From contig NC_133332.1 of the NCBI RefSeq assembly GCF_042186555.1, positions 237,780,015 to 237,844,014 on the forward strand: a DNA stretch of 64,000 nucleotides. The letters are read 5' to 3'. Shown in pieces: positions 23,324 through 35,185 of the stretch (the stretch's first letter is position 1; each line of letters starts with the position of its first letter). The position numbers and the translations under genes were made by a program. This DNA comes from Aquarana catesbeiana (taxonomy: Eukaryota; Chordata; Amphibia; Anura; Ranidae). Below the pieces are notes generated by a model. It was not told the DNA's origin, ran no database searches, and was given only the letters and a program-made list of their open reading frames with translations.

Positions 23324-25976
23324 TAATGAACAAGCGAATGTGAGAGATGACATCACTGAGGGAGCTAGAGAAGAGGTGGAATCCTTATGGGTAGAGCTCC
23401 AAAGGGATGAAGCTAAGAGGAAAATAATACTGGGAGTATGCTATAGGCCCCCTAACCTGAGGGAGGGAGTGGAGACGGATCTCCTATCACAAATTGGATT
23501 AGCAGGAAGGATGGGAAGTGTTATCATAATGGGGGATTTTAATTATCCAGACATAGACTGGGCGGAGGGAACCGCGCATTCATTTAAGGCTCGCCAGTTC
23601 CTTAATGTCTTGCAGGACAATTTTATGGGTCAGATGGTAGACGCACCAACTAGAAATAAAACATTACTGGATCTACTGATTACCAACAATACAGACCTGA
23701 TCACGGATGTGGAAATACGGGGCAATTTAGGTAACAGCGATCACAGGTCAATTATCACACAAATAGGAAACATAAATGGAACACAAAGACACTGAATTTC
23801 AAAAGAGCCAACTTCCCTAAACTACAAACCTTGCTAAAAGGCATAAATTGGGATAAAATATTAGGAATAAAGAATACGGAGGAGAGATGGGTTTGCTTTA
23901 AGAGCATATTAAATAAGGGCATTAACCAATGTATCCCATTGGGTAATAAATTTAAAAGAGCGAGCAAAAATCCTGGATGGCTTAACTCCAATGTAAAAAT
24001 GCATATAAAAGCAAAGGAGAAGGCCTTCAAAAAATACAGTGTTGAGGGATCATCCTCAGCATTCAGACTTTATAAAGAATGCAACAAGAAATGTAAGGGT
24101 GCAATTAGGACAGCTAAGATAGAACATGAAAGACACATAGCGGAGGAGAGCAAAAAAAATCCCAAGAAATTCTTTAAGTATGTAAACAGTAAAAAAGGGA
24201 GGACAGACCATATTGGCCCCATAAAGAACGAGGAAGGACATCTGGTTGCAAAGGATGGGGAGATGGCAAAGGTATTGAATTTATTCTTCTCCTCAGTCTT
24301 CACGAGTGAATCGGGGGGCTTCAGTAACCAAAACTGCAGTGTTTATCCTCATGACACACCACAGGAAGCACCTCCATGGTTAACAGAGGACAGAATTAAA
24401 ATTAGACTTGAGAAACTTAACATTAATAAATCACCGGGACCAGATGGCTTGCATCCGAGGGTACTTAGGGAACTCAGTCAAGTGATTGCCAGACCGTTGT
24501 TCCTAATTTTTACAGTCTACTGACTGGAATGGTACCAGCTGATTGGAGAAAAGCCAATGTAGCACCAATATTTAAACAGGGCCCAAAATACATCCCTGGG
24601 AATTACAGACCAGTTATCCTAACATCAATAGTATGTAAACTCTTGGAGGGGATGATAAGGGACTATATACAAGATTTTAGTAATAAGAACGGTATCATTA
24701 GCAGTAATCAGCATGGATTCATGAAGAATCGTTCTTGCCAAACCAATCTATTAACCTTCTATGAGGAGGTGAGTTGCCATCTAGATAAAGGAAGGCCCGT
24801 AGACGTGGTGTATCTGGATTTTGCAAAAGCATTTGACACAGTTCCCCATAAACGTTTACTGTACAAAATAAGGTCCGTTGGCATGGACCATAGGGTGAGT
24901 ACATGGATTGAAAACTGGCTACAAGGGCGAGTTCAAAATGGGGATAAATGGGGGTGGTGATAAATGGGGAGTACTCAGAATGGTCAGGGGTGGGTAGTGG
25001 GGTTCCCCAGGGTTCTGTGCTGGGACCAATCCTATTTAATTTGTTTATAAACGACCTGGAGGATGGGATAAACAGTTCAATCTCTGTATTTGCAGACAAT
25101 ACTAAGCTAAGCAGGGCAATAACTTCTCCGCAGGATGTGGAAACCTTGCAAAAAGACCTGAACAAATTAATGGGGTGGGCGACTACATGGCAAATGAGGT
25201 TCAATGTAGAAAAATGTAAAATAATGCATTTGGGTGGCAAAAATATGAATGCAATCTATACACTGGGGGGAGAACCTCTGGGGGAATCTAGGATGGAAAA
25301 GGACCTGGGGGTCCTAGTAGATGATAGGCTCAGCAATGGCATGCAATGCCAAGCTGCTGCTAACAAAGTAAACAGAATATTGTCATGCTTTAAAAGGGGG
25401 ATCAACGCCAGAGATAAAACAATAATTCTCCCACTCTACAAGGCTCTGGTCCGGCCGCACCTGGAGTATGCTGTCCAGTTCTGGGCACCAGTCCTCAGGA
25501 AGGATGTACTGGAAATGGAGCGAGTACAAAGAAGGGCAACAAAGCTAATAAAGGGTCTGGAGGATCTTAGTTATGAGGAAAGGTTGCGAGCACTGAACTT
25601 ATTCTCTCTGGAGAAGAGACGCTTGAGAGGGGATATGATTTCAATTTACAAATACTGTAGTAGTGACCCCACAATAGGGATAAAACTTTTTCGCAGAAGA
25701 GAGTTACACTCATTACAATTAGAAGAAAATAGGTTTAACCTTAAACTACGTAGAGGGTTCTGTACTGTAAGAGCAGCAAGGATGTGGAATTCCCTTCCAC
25801 AGGTGGTGGTCTCAGCGGGGAGCATTGATAGCTTCAAGAAACTATTAGATAATCACCTGAATGAATGATACAGGGATATACAATGTAATACTGACACATA
25901 ATCACACACATAGGTTGGACTTGATGGACTTGTGTCTTTTTTCAACCTCACCTACTATGTAACTATGTAACTATGT
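23324..25976 (+). mobile_element. 5'-truncated CR1-like LINE
   Basis: A non-LTR retrotransposon flanked by an 11-bp duplication AAGAAGATGAA (23313-23323 and 25977-25987), as expected for target-primed insertion. The 3' end has about two and a half copies of an 8-bp repeat, TATGTAAC, typical of CR1/L2-group tails, and no poly(A). The 5' end starts inside the endonuclease. The element sits at the centre of the hAT palindrome. CR1-like is my assignment from the endonuclease-RT pattern and tail; an RT phylogeny would confirm the clade. Confidence 0.88.
23343..25868 (+). pseudogene. LINE ORF2: endonuclease plus reverse transcriptase, broken
   Basis: Four open pieces read in order. The endonuclease C-terminal half (to about 23795) has IIMGDFNYPDIDW and GNSDHRS, the metal-binding Asp and the SDH motif. 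A linker follows (23831-24523). RT fingers and palm (24529-24960) contain FKQGPKYIPGNYRPV and VYLDFAKAFDTVPHK. The RT palm and thumb (24948-25868) have GVPQGSVLGPILFNLF and the catalytic box, which reads FADN where FADD is expected. The C-terminal HLEYAVQFWAPV region and a terminal MWNSLP block are present. Breaks near 23796, 24524 and 24950, plus the lost aspartate, make it inactive. Confidence 0.88.
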
Positions 25977-27603
25977 AAGAAGATGAAGGAAGATAGAAGA
26001 TAGAAGAAAGAAGAAAGAAGAAGCATTTAAATAAAGGAATTGTCAAAAACTGTCTCTTGTCATTTTTAACATTTTTGACAGTTTTTTTGTGAAATGGTAG
26101 GGGTACAAGTACCCCCTTACCATTTCACACAGGGGGGGCCGGGATCTGGGGGTCCCCTTGTTAAAGGGGGCTTCAAGATTCCGATAAGCCCCCCGCCCGC
26201 AGACCCCCACAACCACCGGCCAGGGTTGTGGGCATGAGGCCCTTGTCCTCATCAACATGGGGACAAGGTGTTTTGGGGGCTACCCCAAAGCACCCTCCCA
26301 ATGTTGTGAGCATGTGGCCTGGTACGGTTCAGGAGGGGGGGCGCTGTCTCGTCCCCCCTCTTTTCCTGCGGCCTGCCAGGTTGCGTGCTTGGATCTGGTA
26401 TGGATTTTTGGGGGGACCCCACGCCGTTTTTTAAAAAATTTTGGCGAGGGGTTCCCCTTAAAATCCACACCAGACCTGAAGGGCCTGGTATGGAATTTAG
26501 GGGACCCCCACATCATTTTTTTTTTAAATTTTGGTTCGGGGTTCCCCTGTGGGGAATTCCCATGCCGTTTTTATCAATGAACTTTTATGTGTATTGTCGG
26601 ACCGGCAATGCAATAGCCGCGAGTAGTTTTAAATGATTTTTTCCTTTGAAATGTAATTTTGCTGTCAGACTGTTCTAAACACGGGAAACATGCGCCCCTT
26701 TACAGGCATACTATAGACACCCCCCAGCTACGAAATTTAAAGGGATATTACACTTTTATTGTTTGACTTTAAGCATTATTAAAATCACTGCTCTTAAAAA
26801 AACGACCGTTTTTAAAACTTTTTTTTGCATTGATCCATGTCCCCTGGGGCAGGACCCAGGTCCCCAAACACTTTTTATGACAATAACTTGCATATAAGCC
26901 TTTAAAATTAGCACTTTTGATTATTCATGTTCGTGTCCCATAGACTTTAACGGTGTTCACGTGTTCGAACAAACTTTTTTTCCTGTTCGCATGTTCTGGT
27001 GCGAACCGAACAGGGGGGTGTTCGGCTCATCCCTAGTCCACAGCTGTGTGTCCAGCTGCTGTGCTGAGGATTCAGAGAACCCTACAAGTTTTGGGGCCCT
27101 ACTGTGTCCCCTTTTGAAAGGACTGTTCCTGTACTGCCGCATGCACACGATCAGACATTGATTGGACATTCCGACAACAAAATCCATGGATTTTTTCCGA
27201 CGGATGTTGGCTCAAACTTGTCTTGCATACACACGGTCACACAAAGTTGTCGGAATTTCCGAACGTCAAGAATGCGGTGACGTACAACACGTACGACGGG
27301 ACTAGAAAAGGGAAGTTCAATTACAAGTGCGCTGCCCTTTGGGCTCCTTCTGCTAATCTCGTGTTAGTAGAAGTTTGGTGAGAGACGATTTGCGCTTTTC
27401 AGACTCATGCTTTTCAGTCCCTTACTGCTCTTCAGTTTGTGCTTGTGGGTTTGTATCTGGTTTTCAGTGGGTGTAGTCAGTTCATATCTGTTTTTTTCAG
27501 TGCGTTCTTGTCCGCTCTTATTTGATTTTCAGCTCGCTCTTCGCAGGCCTTGCTGTTTTTCAGTGCGTTCTGTTCATTCTGATCAGCTGACCGTTTTGAA
27601 GCC

Positions 27604-29757
27604 ATGTTGCGGTTACATACTGGTCGTAGAGTTCGTGCTATGCAGGGGCTTGGTGTTGGGGTCATTACTTTGACCCAAGCCCAATCCATGAACAGGGCGG
27701 GGAAGAGGAGTTCATGGACCAAGAATTAGTTACTCCAGCGTGACCAATTCTCGCACATGCCTTTGTTGCGGGAGATCCGTGAGAATAATCCTGATGATTT
27801 CAGTAATTATCTCCGGATGACAGACCCCGTTTTTCACCGTTTTTGGCTTTGCTGTCACCTTATATTACAAAGCAGGATACCTGCATGCGGCAAGCCATCA
27901 CTCCCGAGCAGAGGCTAGTCGCCATGTTGCGGTACTTGGCGGCGGGGAGAAGTCTGCAGGACATCAAGTTCTTGACAGGCATCTCCCCCCAGGCCATGGG
28001 GATCATTATTCCAGAGACCTGTTCTGCCATCATTCAGGTCCTGCAGAAGGACTATATTAGGGTAAGTTTTATCCTTTAACATCACATTCTATGTATTTAA
28101 TGTTTGCTAATGTATTGTATTTCTTTCATCATTCCATACCATGATTGTAATATGCTGTGAATGTCCCCTTTGTCCTCATGCATTCTTGAATTTTTTAAAC
28201 TTCCTTTTTTGTCCTTCATGCATATTTGCCTTCACTAACCTCCCCAGAATGCTATCCTGGGCCCATACACACCTAGCCTAGTCACTTAACAATGTTTTTG
28301 GCAGATTCATTGTAGTGCTTTACCCTAAACACCCCCTAAAATGTGTCCAAATGTTATTTGTGTGCTTAAATTCATGCAGAGGGCCAGAGGCTTTTTTTGG
28401 TGTCCCAAAATAATTTGTAACCTTCTCTCACCCAACCGCTAAGTCTACCGATACCAATCCTGTATCTGCTGACTTTGCCAAACCCATGCACACTATACCT
28501 ACCTCTTTTGTCATATTTATAGATGAATTCACCAAAGCATGTAGTGAAAGGGCCTGCCTGAATACTTTCAAATGGTGCTGTTTAAAGTTTTCTTCTCCTA
28601 TTATCTTGATAGGTAATTGCAGAATGTAAAAATGTGCTTCCATTTGTACAGTGTGTATTTTTATTTTTGTATTATGACACTCCTTACCTGTCCAGTGGGC
28701 TGCCAATAGTGTAAGTAAGGAGAGGCTGGCCAAAGTAACACACATTATGTATGCATTCAGCTCTCAATGAAGTGGAGAGGGTTACCTGTCCAAAACATCT
28801 CCCACCCCTCAAATTTTTTAAATTTTGGGCCATGAGAGGTGGTGGGGGGGGGGGTAATCTGATAATTGGACCTTATACTTTTGTCTTTAGAAACTCCTTC
28901 AAATAAATGTTATACTGATGTTGGCCAAGAATGTTTGTGTCTAATCTGCTGGTAATGTTTCTGTGCAAAATTACTAATTTTTTTTCTTGTTTGCCACAGG
29001 AATGGCAGACTGTGGCATCCCACTTTGCCGATCGTTGGGACTTTCCCAACTGTGGAGGGGCAATTGATGGGAAACACGTCCACATAGTTCCACCCCCCCC
29101 AACTTGGGGTCATACTATTATAACTATAAGGGGTTTAATAGTATTGTGATGTTGGCGGTGTATGACTTCCTCTATGTGGAGGTGGGGAAGAATGGTCGGA
29201 TGGTGGAGTCATCGCCCAGATGGAGTTCTACAAGCATCTCCAGAGTGGTGGCTTGGGATTGCCACCTCCGGAAGAGAACATGGAAGGACTCCCATTTGTC
29301 TTTGTTACTGATGCTTTGTTACTGATGAAGCATTTGGGCTGAGTGAACATCTGATGAGGCTATTTCCCATGAGGACCCTCACTCCGGACCAGAGGGTTTT
29401 TTAATTACTGGCTGGCCAGACCTAGAAGAGTGGTGGAGAACGCTTTTGGGATAATAATGGCCAGCCAGTTCCAGCTATTTCTGACACCAATCCGCATAGC
29501 GGAATTTAAACTGAACCATATTGTGCTTGCCTGCTGCATTCTGCACAATGTTCTTCGAAAAAACGCAACAAACTATGTGGCTTCAGTTGGGCCTGAGGCC
29601 GGCTTTCCTGATACTTCAACTCTGGTGGCTCTTGAAGCTGGCCGTCCTGACTTGCCCCCCCAAAGCACCCGCAAAGTGAGACAAAAATATCTGGAATACT
29701 TTGCAGGTGGGGGGGGGACATTGATATGCCAGCAAATGTCTGAGACATTTTTTCAAT
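27604..29757 (+). pseudogene. Harbinger transposase, dead copy
   Basis: Homologous over both exons to the intact copy at 60821-63500. Exon 1 (27604 to about 28061) has a TAG where the sister has TGG (near 27727) and a frameshift near 27840; the helix-rich segment EQRLVAMLRYLAAGRSLQDI is preserved, and the donor GGTAAG follows. Exon 2 (from about 29001) keeps GGAIDGKHVHIV with the first catalytic Asp, but the second Asp region (VGKNGRM) is damaged and frameshifts follow. ENAFGI with the catalytic Glu is still readable. An AATAAA lies at 29755-29760. The intron (about 28062-29000) holds no gene. Confidence 0.9.
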
Positions 29758-30477
29758 AAATATTTTTTAGAATCTGAAATAATATTTCATTTGATTTACT
29801 GCTTGTGTTTCTTTTAGCTGTCTCCTAGGTTCTCCAATGGGCTTTTTTTGGCCATTTTCTTCAATAGTGCAAACGTAATTTCTTTGATACATGAGGTGAC
29901 AATCTCTTCTTCAGCTAACTATTATGTTGTGGGTCTGCTACACACACACCTTGTTTTTGTTGTTAATGTATGTAATGCATTAATGCTAAAAATATTCATA
30001 ATTGTAAGCAGGGGCGGACTGACAACACTCAGGGCCCCCGGACCAAATAAAGCAAGGGCCCCCTGTCAGGCCCCGCCTATGACCCACCCCTAACCCCGCC
30101 CATGGCCCGCCCCGACCTCACCCCTACATTTTGCACAAAGTACAACTTCTGCCTTTTTTTTATGGGACCTGGAGGGGGGTCTCTCTCTAACAGTGTCCAT
30201 TAGAGAGTCTCTGTTAGAGAGCGAGAGACCCCCCTCCAAGACCTATTAGAGACTACAAAGGAATATAATGGGACCTGGAGGGGGGCCTCTTTCTAACAGA
30301 GTGTACAGTGAACACCTTCATTCCCTCTTGTCCTCACAGGACCCCCTCCTTGTGCCATGACTCTCACCCCTGCCCCAACCTCTCATAAAGTAGAAATAAA
30401 ATTGGCACTGTGTAGAGCTCCTCTTACCTTAATTATGGGTACTGTAGCTGTGGCTGGTTCCCGCGTCCTCTGTGGTT

Positions 30478-30722
30478 GGCTCCTGTGGGTGGCTGGCTCC
30501 CTGGTGTGGGTGGGTCACCGTGGGTGGCTAGCTGGCTGGCACCCTGGCCCTGCTGTGGGTGGGTCACCGTGGGCGGGTGGCTGGCACCCTGGCCTTGCTG
30601 TAGGTGGGTCACCATGAATGGTTGGGTGGCATGCACCCTGGCCCTGCTGTGGGTGGGTCACCATGGGTGGTTGGCTGGCACCCTGGCCCTGCTGTGGGTG
30701 GGTGGCTGGCTGGCACCCTAGC
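30478..30722. repeat. Roughly 60-bp minisatellite
   Basis: About four units of GGTGGGTCACC plus GGCTGGCACCCTGGCCCTGC, with spacing near 55-65 bp. It is G-rich on the plus strand. Open frames of Gly/Trp/Leu repeats are artefacts. Confidence 0.8.
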
Positions 30723-30959
30723 TGGTGTTTCCTCTCCTCTTCCGCCATTTTGGGCACTGTTTGCAGAGGTGAGGGAGGTACTTGGAGATAACTGGTCACC
30801 TTTGCCCTATCCGGGACAGTAAATCTAGAAGGTTTGCAGCAGACCCTGTGCGCGGAGACACATGGCGCAACACATAATGACGTTGCCTGCGTGTGCGGTT
30901 CTGTGCCCATTTGAGAGTCTATGTTAGAAAAAGCCCTCATCAGTACCCATCAATTCAGC

Positions 30960-32330
30960 CTCTCCAGTGCCTCTCAATGCAGCCTCACCAGTGCCAATCA
31001 GTGCACCCTCACCAGTGCCCATGAATGCAGCTTCACAAGTGCCCGTGAATGCAGCCTAATCAGTGTCCATCAATGCAGCCTGATCAGTACCCATCAATGC
31101 AGCCTCACCATTGCCCCTTAATGCGGCCTCACCATTTCCCCTCAATGTAGCCTCAACAGTGTCCCTCAATGCAGCCTCACCAGTGCCCCTCAATGCAGCC
31201 TCACCAGTGCCCCTCAATACAGCTTTACCAGTGTGCCCCTCAATGCAGCCTCGCCAGAGTGCCCCTTCAATGCAGCCTCACCAGAGTGCCCCCTCCATGC
31301 AGCCTCACCAGAGTGCACCCTCCATGCAGCCTCACCAGAGTGCCCCCCCCTTGCAGCCACACCAGAGTGCCCCCTCCATGGAGCCTCACCAGAGTGCTCC
31401 CTCCATGCAGCCTCACCAGAGTGCTCCCTCCATGCAGCCTCACCAGAGTGCTCCCTCCATGCAGCCACACCAGAGTGCTCCCTCCATGCAGCCTCACCTA
31501 CAGTGCCCCCTCCATGCAGCCTCACCAGAGTGCTCCCTCCATGCAGCCTCACCAGAGTTCTCCCTCCATGCAGCCACACAAGAGTGCTCCCTCCTTGCAG
31601 CCTCACCTACAGTGCCCCCTCCATGCAGCCTCACCTACAGTGGCCCCTCCATGCAGCCTCACCTAGAGTGGCCCCTCCATGCAGCCTCACCAGAGTGCTC
31701 CCTGCATGCAGCCTCACCTACAGTGCCCCCTCCATGCAGCCTCACCTAGAGTGGCCCCTCCATGCAGCCTCACCTAGAGTGGCCCCTCCATGCAGCCTCA
31801 CCAAAGTGCTCCCTCCATGCAGCCTCACCTACAGTGCTCCCTCCATGCAGCCTCACCTACAGTGGCCCCTCCATGCAGCCTCACCTACAGTGCCCCCTCC
31901 ATGCAGCCTCACCTACAGTGCCCCCTCCATGCAGCCTCACCTAGAGTGGCCCCTCCATGCAGCCTCACCTAGAGTGGCCCCTCCATGCAGCCTCACCTAG
32001 AGTGGCCCCTCCATTCAGCCTCACCTAGAGTGGCCCCTCCATGCAGCCTCACCTAGAGTGGCCCCTCCATGCAGCCTCCCCTACAGTGCCTCCTCCATGC
32101 AGCCTCACCTACAGTGCCCCCTTCATGCAGCCTCACCTACAGTGCCCCCTCCATGCAGCCTCACCTACAGTGCCCCCTCCATGCAGCCTCACCTACAGTG
32201 TCCCCTCCATGCAGCCTCACCTACAGTGCCCCCTCCATGCAGCCTCACCTAGAGTGGCCCCTCCATGCAGCCTCACCTAGAGTGGCCCCTCCATGCAGCC
32301 TCACCTACAGTGCACCCTCCATGCAGCCTG
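30960..32330. repeat. 28-bp minisatellite, about 1.4 kb
   Basis: About 45 units, most of the form CTACAGTGCCCCCTCCATGC plus AGCCTCAC; the first dozen are older variants with CCCATCAATGCAGCC. Variant classes (CTACAGTGC, CTAGAGTGG, CCAGAGTGC) form runs. Because 28 is not a multiple of 3, every frame cycles through the same peptides, producing 130-255-codon open frames on both strands. None is a gene. Confidence 0.93.
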
Positions 32331-32771
32331 ATCAGTGCATGGGGGATAGCTGCCAGATCACACAGAGCGGGTAACTTCCGCTGTGACACCTGGCGACCGC
32401 TGTCATCAGATGTCCCGCCTCCTTTGTTAGATGTCACGCGTCCCGGCATTGGACCAGTGAGAAATCTATCAAAGGAGGCGGGACTTCGGATGACAGCGGT
32501 AAGCAGGAAATCCCCGCTCTAGATGATCCGGCAGCGCAGCGCCTGCCCTCCTCCCCTTACCCTCCAAGGCAGCGCTGGGGCCCGTGTGATCACCAGCCCT
32601 AAAGGGTCCAGCAGGTGGTGCTGGCGGGCCCCCTTTAGTGGCCGGGCCCTCGGTCCATGTCCGAATGGACCGACTGGTCAGTCCGCCCCTGATTGTAAGC
32701 ACCATGAAGTAATTTTTGGGAGTCACGAAAATGGCGTGACTGTTGGAAATTATAAAGCACTGTGGGTCCTA

Positions 32772-32868
32772 GTTACTAAAGAAAATTCCACTTTGCACTA
32801 CAAGTGCACTTGAAACTGCACTGAAAGTGCACTTGTAGTGCAAAGTGGATTTGCCTTTAGTAAATAAC
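32772..32868. repeat. 97-bp near-perfect palindrome, foldback MITE
   Basis: The left arm (32772-32811) and right arm (32825-32868) pair over CCACTTTGCACTACAAGTGC, with a 13-base loop (GAAACTGCACTGA). Outer parts (TTACTAAAG and CTTTAGTAAATAAC) pair with a few mismatches. A diverged relative of this family seems present at about 62255-62330 (TGCACTCTACAAGTGCA, then CTTTAGTAAATGAG). It is non-coding. Confidence 0.85.
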
Positions 32869-33042
32869 CCCCATTGTCACTGTAAACACCATCTTACTCC
32901 AAAAAATGCTTTTGAGCATTGAAATAAGAAGCCACACATTGTTGAGTCTAAAACTTTTTACTCAAAGCACATCTACATATGTGTTTATAAAAGGGTTTTT
33001 GAACAAAACAACATCTTTGTTGTATACAGTACCTGAGTGCGA

Positions 33043-33585
33043 GATTATGTTTCCAGCGCGATCCCATCGCGCTGGTTTTCGGCGACAGGGTACTGTGCAT
33101 GTCGAGCTGGCTCGCTCATCGGCAAAGGAAAACTGTTTTTTTCCTTTCGCGATGAGCGACGGGCAGTGCTGACAGCTGTCTGGTATGAATCATGAGGGGG
33201 AACGCCGTGCCAAATTTGAAATAAAAAAAACGGCATGGGTTCCCCCCAGAGGCATACCAGGCCCTTAGATCTGGTATGGATTTTAAGGGGAACCCCTACG
33301 CCGAAAAAACGGCGTAGGGGTCCCCCCCAAAATCCATACCAGACCCTTATCTGAGCACGCAGCCCGGCCGGTCAGGAAAGGGGGTGGGGATGAGCGAGCG
33401 CCCCCCCTCCTGAACTGTACCAGGCCACATGCTCTCAACATGGGGGGTGGGCGCTTTGCGGCGGGGGGGTGCCCTGCCCTGAGGAAAAGAGCCTCTTCCC
33501 GACAACCCTGGCCGTTGGTTGTCGGGGTCTGCGGGCTGAGGGCTTATTGGAACCCGGGAGCCCCCTTTAGGGTGTGGGACACCCT
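33043..33585. repeat. GC-rich dispersed repeat fragment
   Basis: The sequence begins near TTTCCAGCGCGATCCCATCG and passes into GGGGAACCCC and AATCCATACCAGACCC modules, which are also used by the palindromic hATs at 22200-22500 and 46100-46350. It ends near CCCCCTTTAGGGTGTGGGAC. It breaks the Harbinger interior between the transposase and the Myb/SANT remnant. Ends and duplication were not resolved. Confidence 0.6.
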
Positions 33586-33892
33586 AAAAAGTTTGTTCTG
33601 GTGACCCACACTAGTGCTCCTGCGTCCAGATGTGTAAACAGCTACCGAGTGTTACAAACCCATCTAGACAACAAACTTCTTTTAATACAAATAGGCCTGA
33701 ACAAATGTAGTTAACCCCCATGTGCCCAAAACATCGTAATTTAGTGGGTGAACGAACGATGTTTCCTACGACCGATTAATGTGCCCATGACCATGAAAGT
33801 TGCCATTTTAAACTGTACAACAGTAAAGAAAAGCACATGGAGCAGCATGCAAGTAATAATAATAGTAATAATAATAGGAACACAGGACAACT

Positions 33893-34245
33893 ACTTACTT
33901 TTTAGAAGCACTCTCTTGATTCTTCTGTACTGATCGTGCTCCCTCAATTTGAGGTCTGACCTCAGTTGATCCTTGGATCATCGTACCCCAAAATTCCTCT
34001 GCAGACTCTTTACAACTTTAGTTGTAAAGTTGTAGTTGGCCTTTCTCACATTTGGGCTTAGGTACGGTCCATACTTCCCGTCATAGTCGGCCCTCTTCAA
34101 GATGTCCACCATCTCCACCATCTCTACAAAGAACATATTTGAGGCCTTCAATCTCCTCTGGGATCAGGACGTTCGTGGCTCCAGGCTTTCTTTGTACTCA
34201 TTGCTGAGATTATCATGCACTTGCTGTGTCTCCACCATGTGCTCT
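33893..34245 (-). pseudogene. Harbinger Myb/SANT-like protein remnant
   Basis: The minus strand reads through a Myb/SANT-like (NAIF1-type) domain: FVEMVEMVDILKRADYDGKY, then KVVKSLQRNFGVR, then KDQLRSDLKLREHDQYRR. At least two in-frame stops interrupt it. In PIF/Harbinger elements this second protein binds the transposon ends and helps bring the transposase to the nucleus and DNA. Opposite orientation to the transposase is common in this superfamily. The conserved Trp of the third helix (RKRW-type) appears deleted. Confidence 0.8.
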
Positions 34246-34746
34246 CTCTCCCCACTGTGCCGCTAAGACAAGGGGCAGGGAATAGACTAGAAAGAACTTC
34301 AGGGGTGGGCAGAGTTTCACGCATGTGCAGTGTATATAAAGTGTAACAGGCGTGCGTCATACGTACAATCTGTGAGTGGAGGATGAAGTAACGGAAGCGA
34401 CAATCATTCTAACGAAGGTACAATTTTAACTTGGTGCATCACTGGCCCTCTACTACTTATAGATTGAGGCCTATATTGGGTCAAGATTAGGAGAGTTTAG
34501 CCTGACATTAGGGTTTGTCTTGTGTTGTGTCTTGCAGAGAAAATGAATGGGTTCAAAGACCACAGCTTTCTCCCAATCTTCATAGACAAGTACAGGGAGC
34601 TGTCCTATCTGTGGTAGGTGAAACATCCACAATATAATAACAAAATAAAGAGACAGGCAGCGATGGAGAAACTGCTGGAGTTGGTGTCCCCACGGCAAAT
34701 ATCCCCTATTTAAAAACAAAAATTGGTGGCCTGAGGAGCACATATC

Positions 34747-35174
34747 TATCAGAAACCATGAATCAGACCGAGACAGAAGTAAAGTTAAATCACACTTGTT
34801 TAATAATAATAATAACAATAATAAGGTAAACAGAGTAAGCGTAGTCAAAACAAGCCAGAGTTCAGTAACCGGATCGGGTAGTCAGCCAAGCAAATGCCAG
34901 AGGGCCAGAGATAAACATAGTAGTACAGCAAGCAGGATCAGGAGCCAGAAGGAACGTCAGCTGAGCAAGTCTTCAACAGGAACGCAGGAGAAAGTTTCTG
35001 TGATGTTGACAAAGGCGAAGGCAGAGATCAAGTGAGCTGGATGACTTTAAGTAGGCAGGACTGACGAGCAGAATCAACAACAGCTGGGTAACTGTGGAGA
35101 GCAATGGGAGCTGGCAATTAGCCAACAGCTGAGCGGCCAGCTCAGAGAAGGAAGGGCTGAGCCCAGCCCTGACT
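34747..35174 (-). repeat. 3' LTR of the gypsy element
   Basis: 428 bp; on the plus strand it starts TATCAGAAACC (TG changed to TA) and ends GCCCAGCCCTGACT. It aligns over its length with the complement of the solo LTR at 19023-19473. It contains an AAT triplet run at 34802-34823 that is also in the 5' LTR. Confidence 0.88.
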
Positions 35175-35185
35175 GTACCCCTTCC

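Larger units (their letters stand above)
21688..27035. mobile_element. Palindromic non-autonomous hAT, with LINE in its loop
   Basis: A perfect 8-bp duplication GTCCACAG flanks it (21680-21687 and 27036-27043). Ends are TAGGGATGAGC on the left and CTCATCCCTA on the right, as in the 10.6-kb hAT. The two halves (21688-23323 and 25977-27035) are long imperfect inverted copies: the CTGGGTCCTGCCCCAGGGG block, GGGGAACCCC modules, CATACCAGACC modules and the TTTGACAATTCC segment each occur once per arm in opposite orientation. The first roughly 90 bp on the left match the right end of the autonomous hAT; everything further in is left-end type. No transposase is encoded. Confidence 0.92.
30009..32691. 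mobile_element. 2.7-kb non-autonomous hAT
   Basis: Exact 8-bp duplication ATTGTAAG (30001-30008 and 32692-32699). Termini are CAGGGGCGGACTGAC and its complement GTCAGTCCGCCCCTG, the common hAT CAGGGGC type. It has no transposase. The interior is mostly two tandem arrays (30478-30722 and about 30960-32330) and short GC-rich flanks. It interrupts the 3' flank of the dead Harbinger transposase. Confidence 0.95.

Noticed and set aside
31111..32374. Pro/Ser/Cys-rich open frames (up to 255 codons)
   Set aside because: The 28-bp minisatellite cycles through all frames; no coding constraint.
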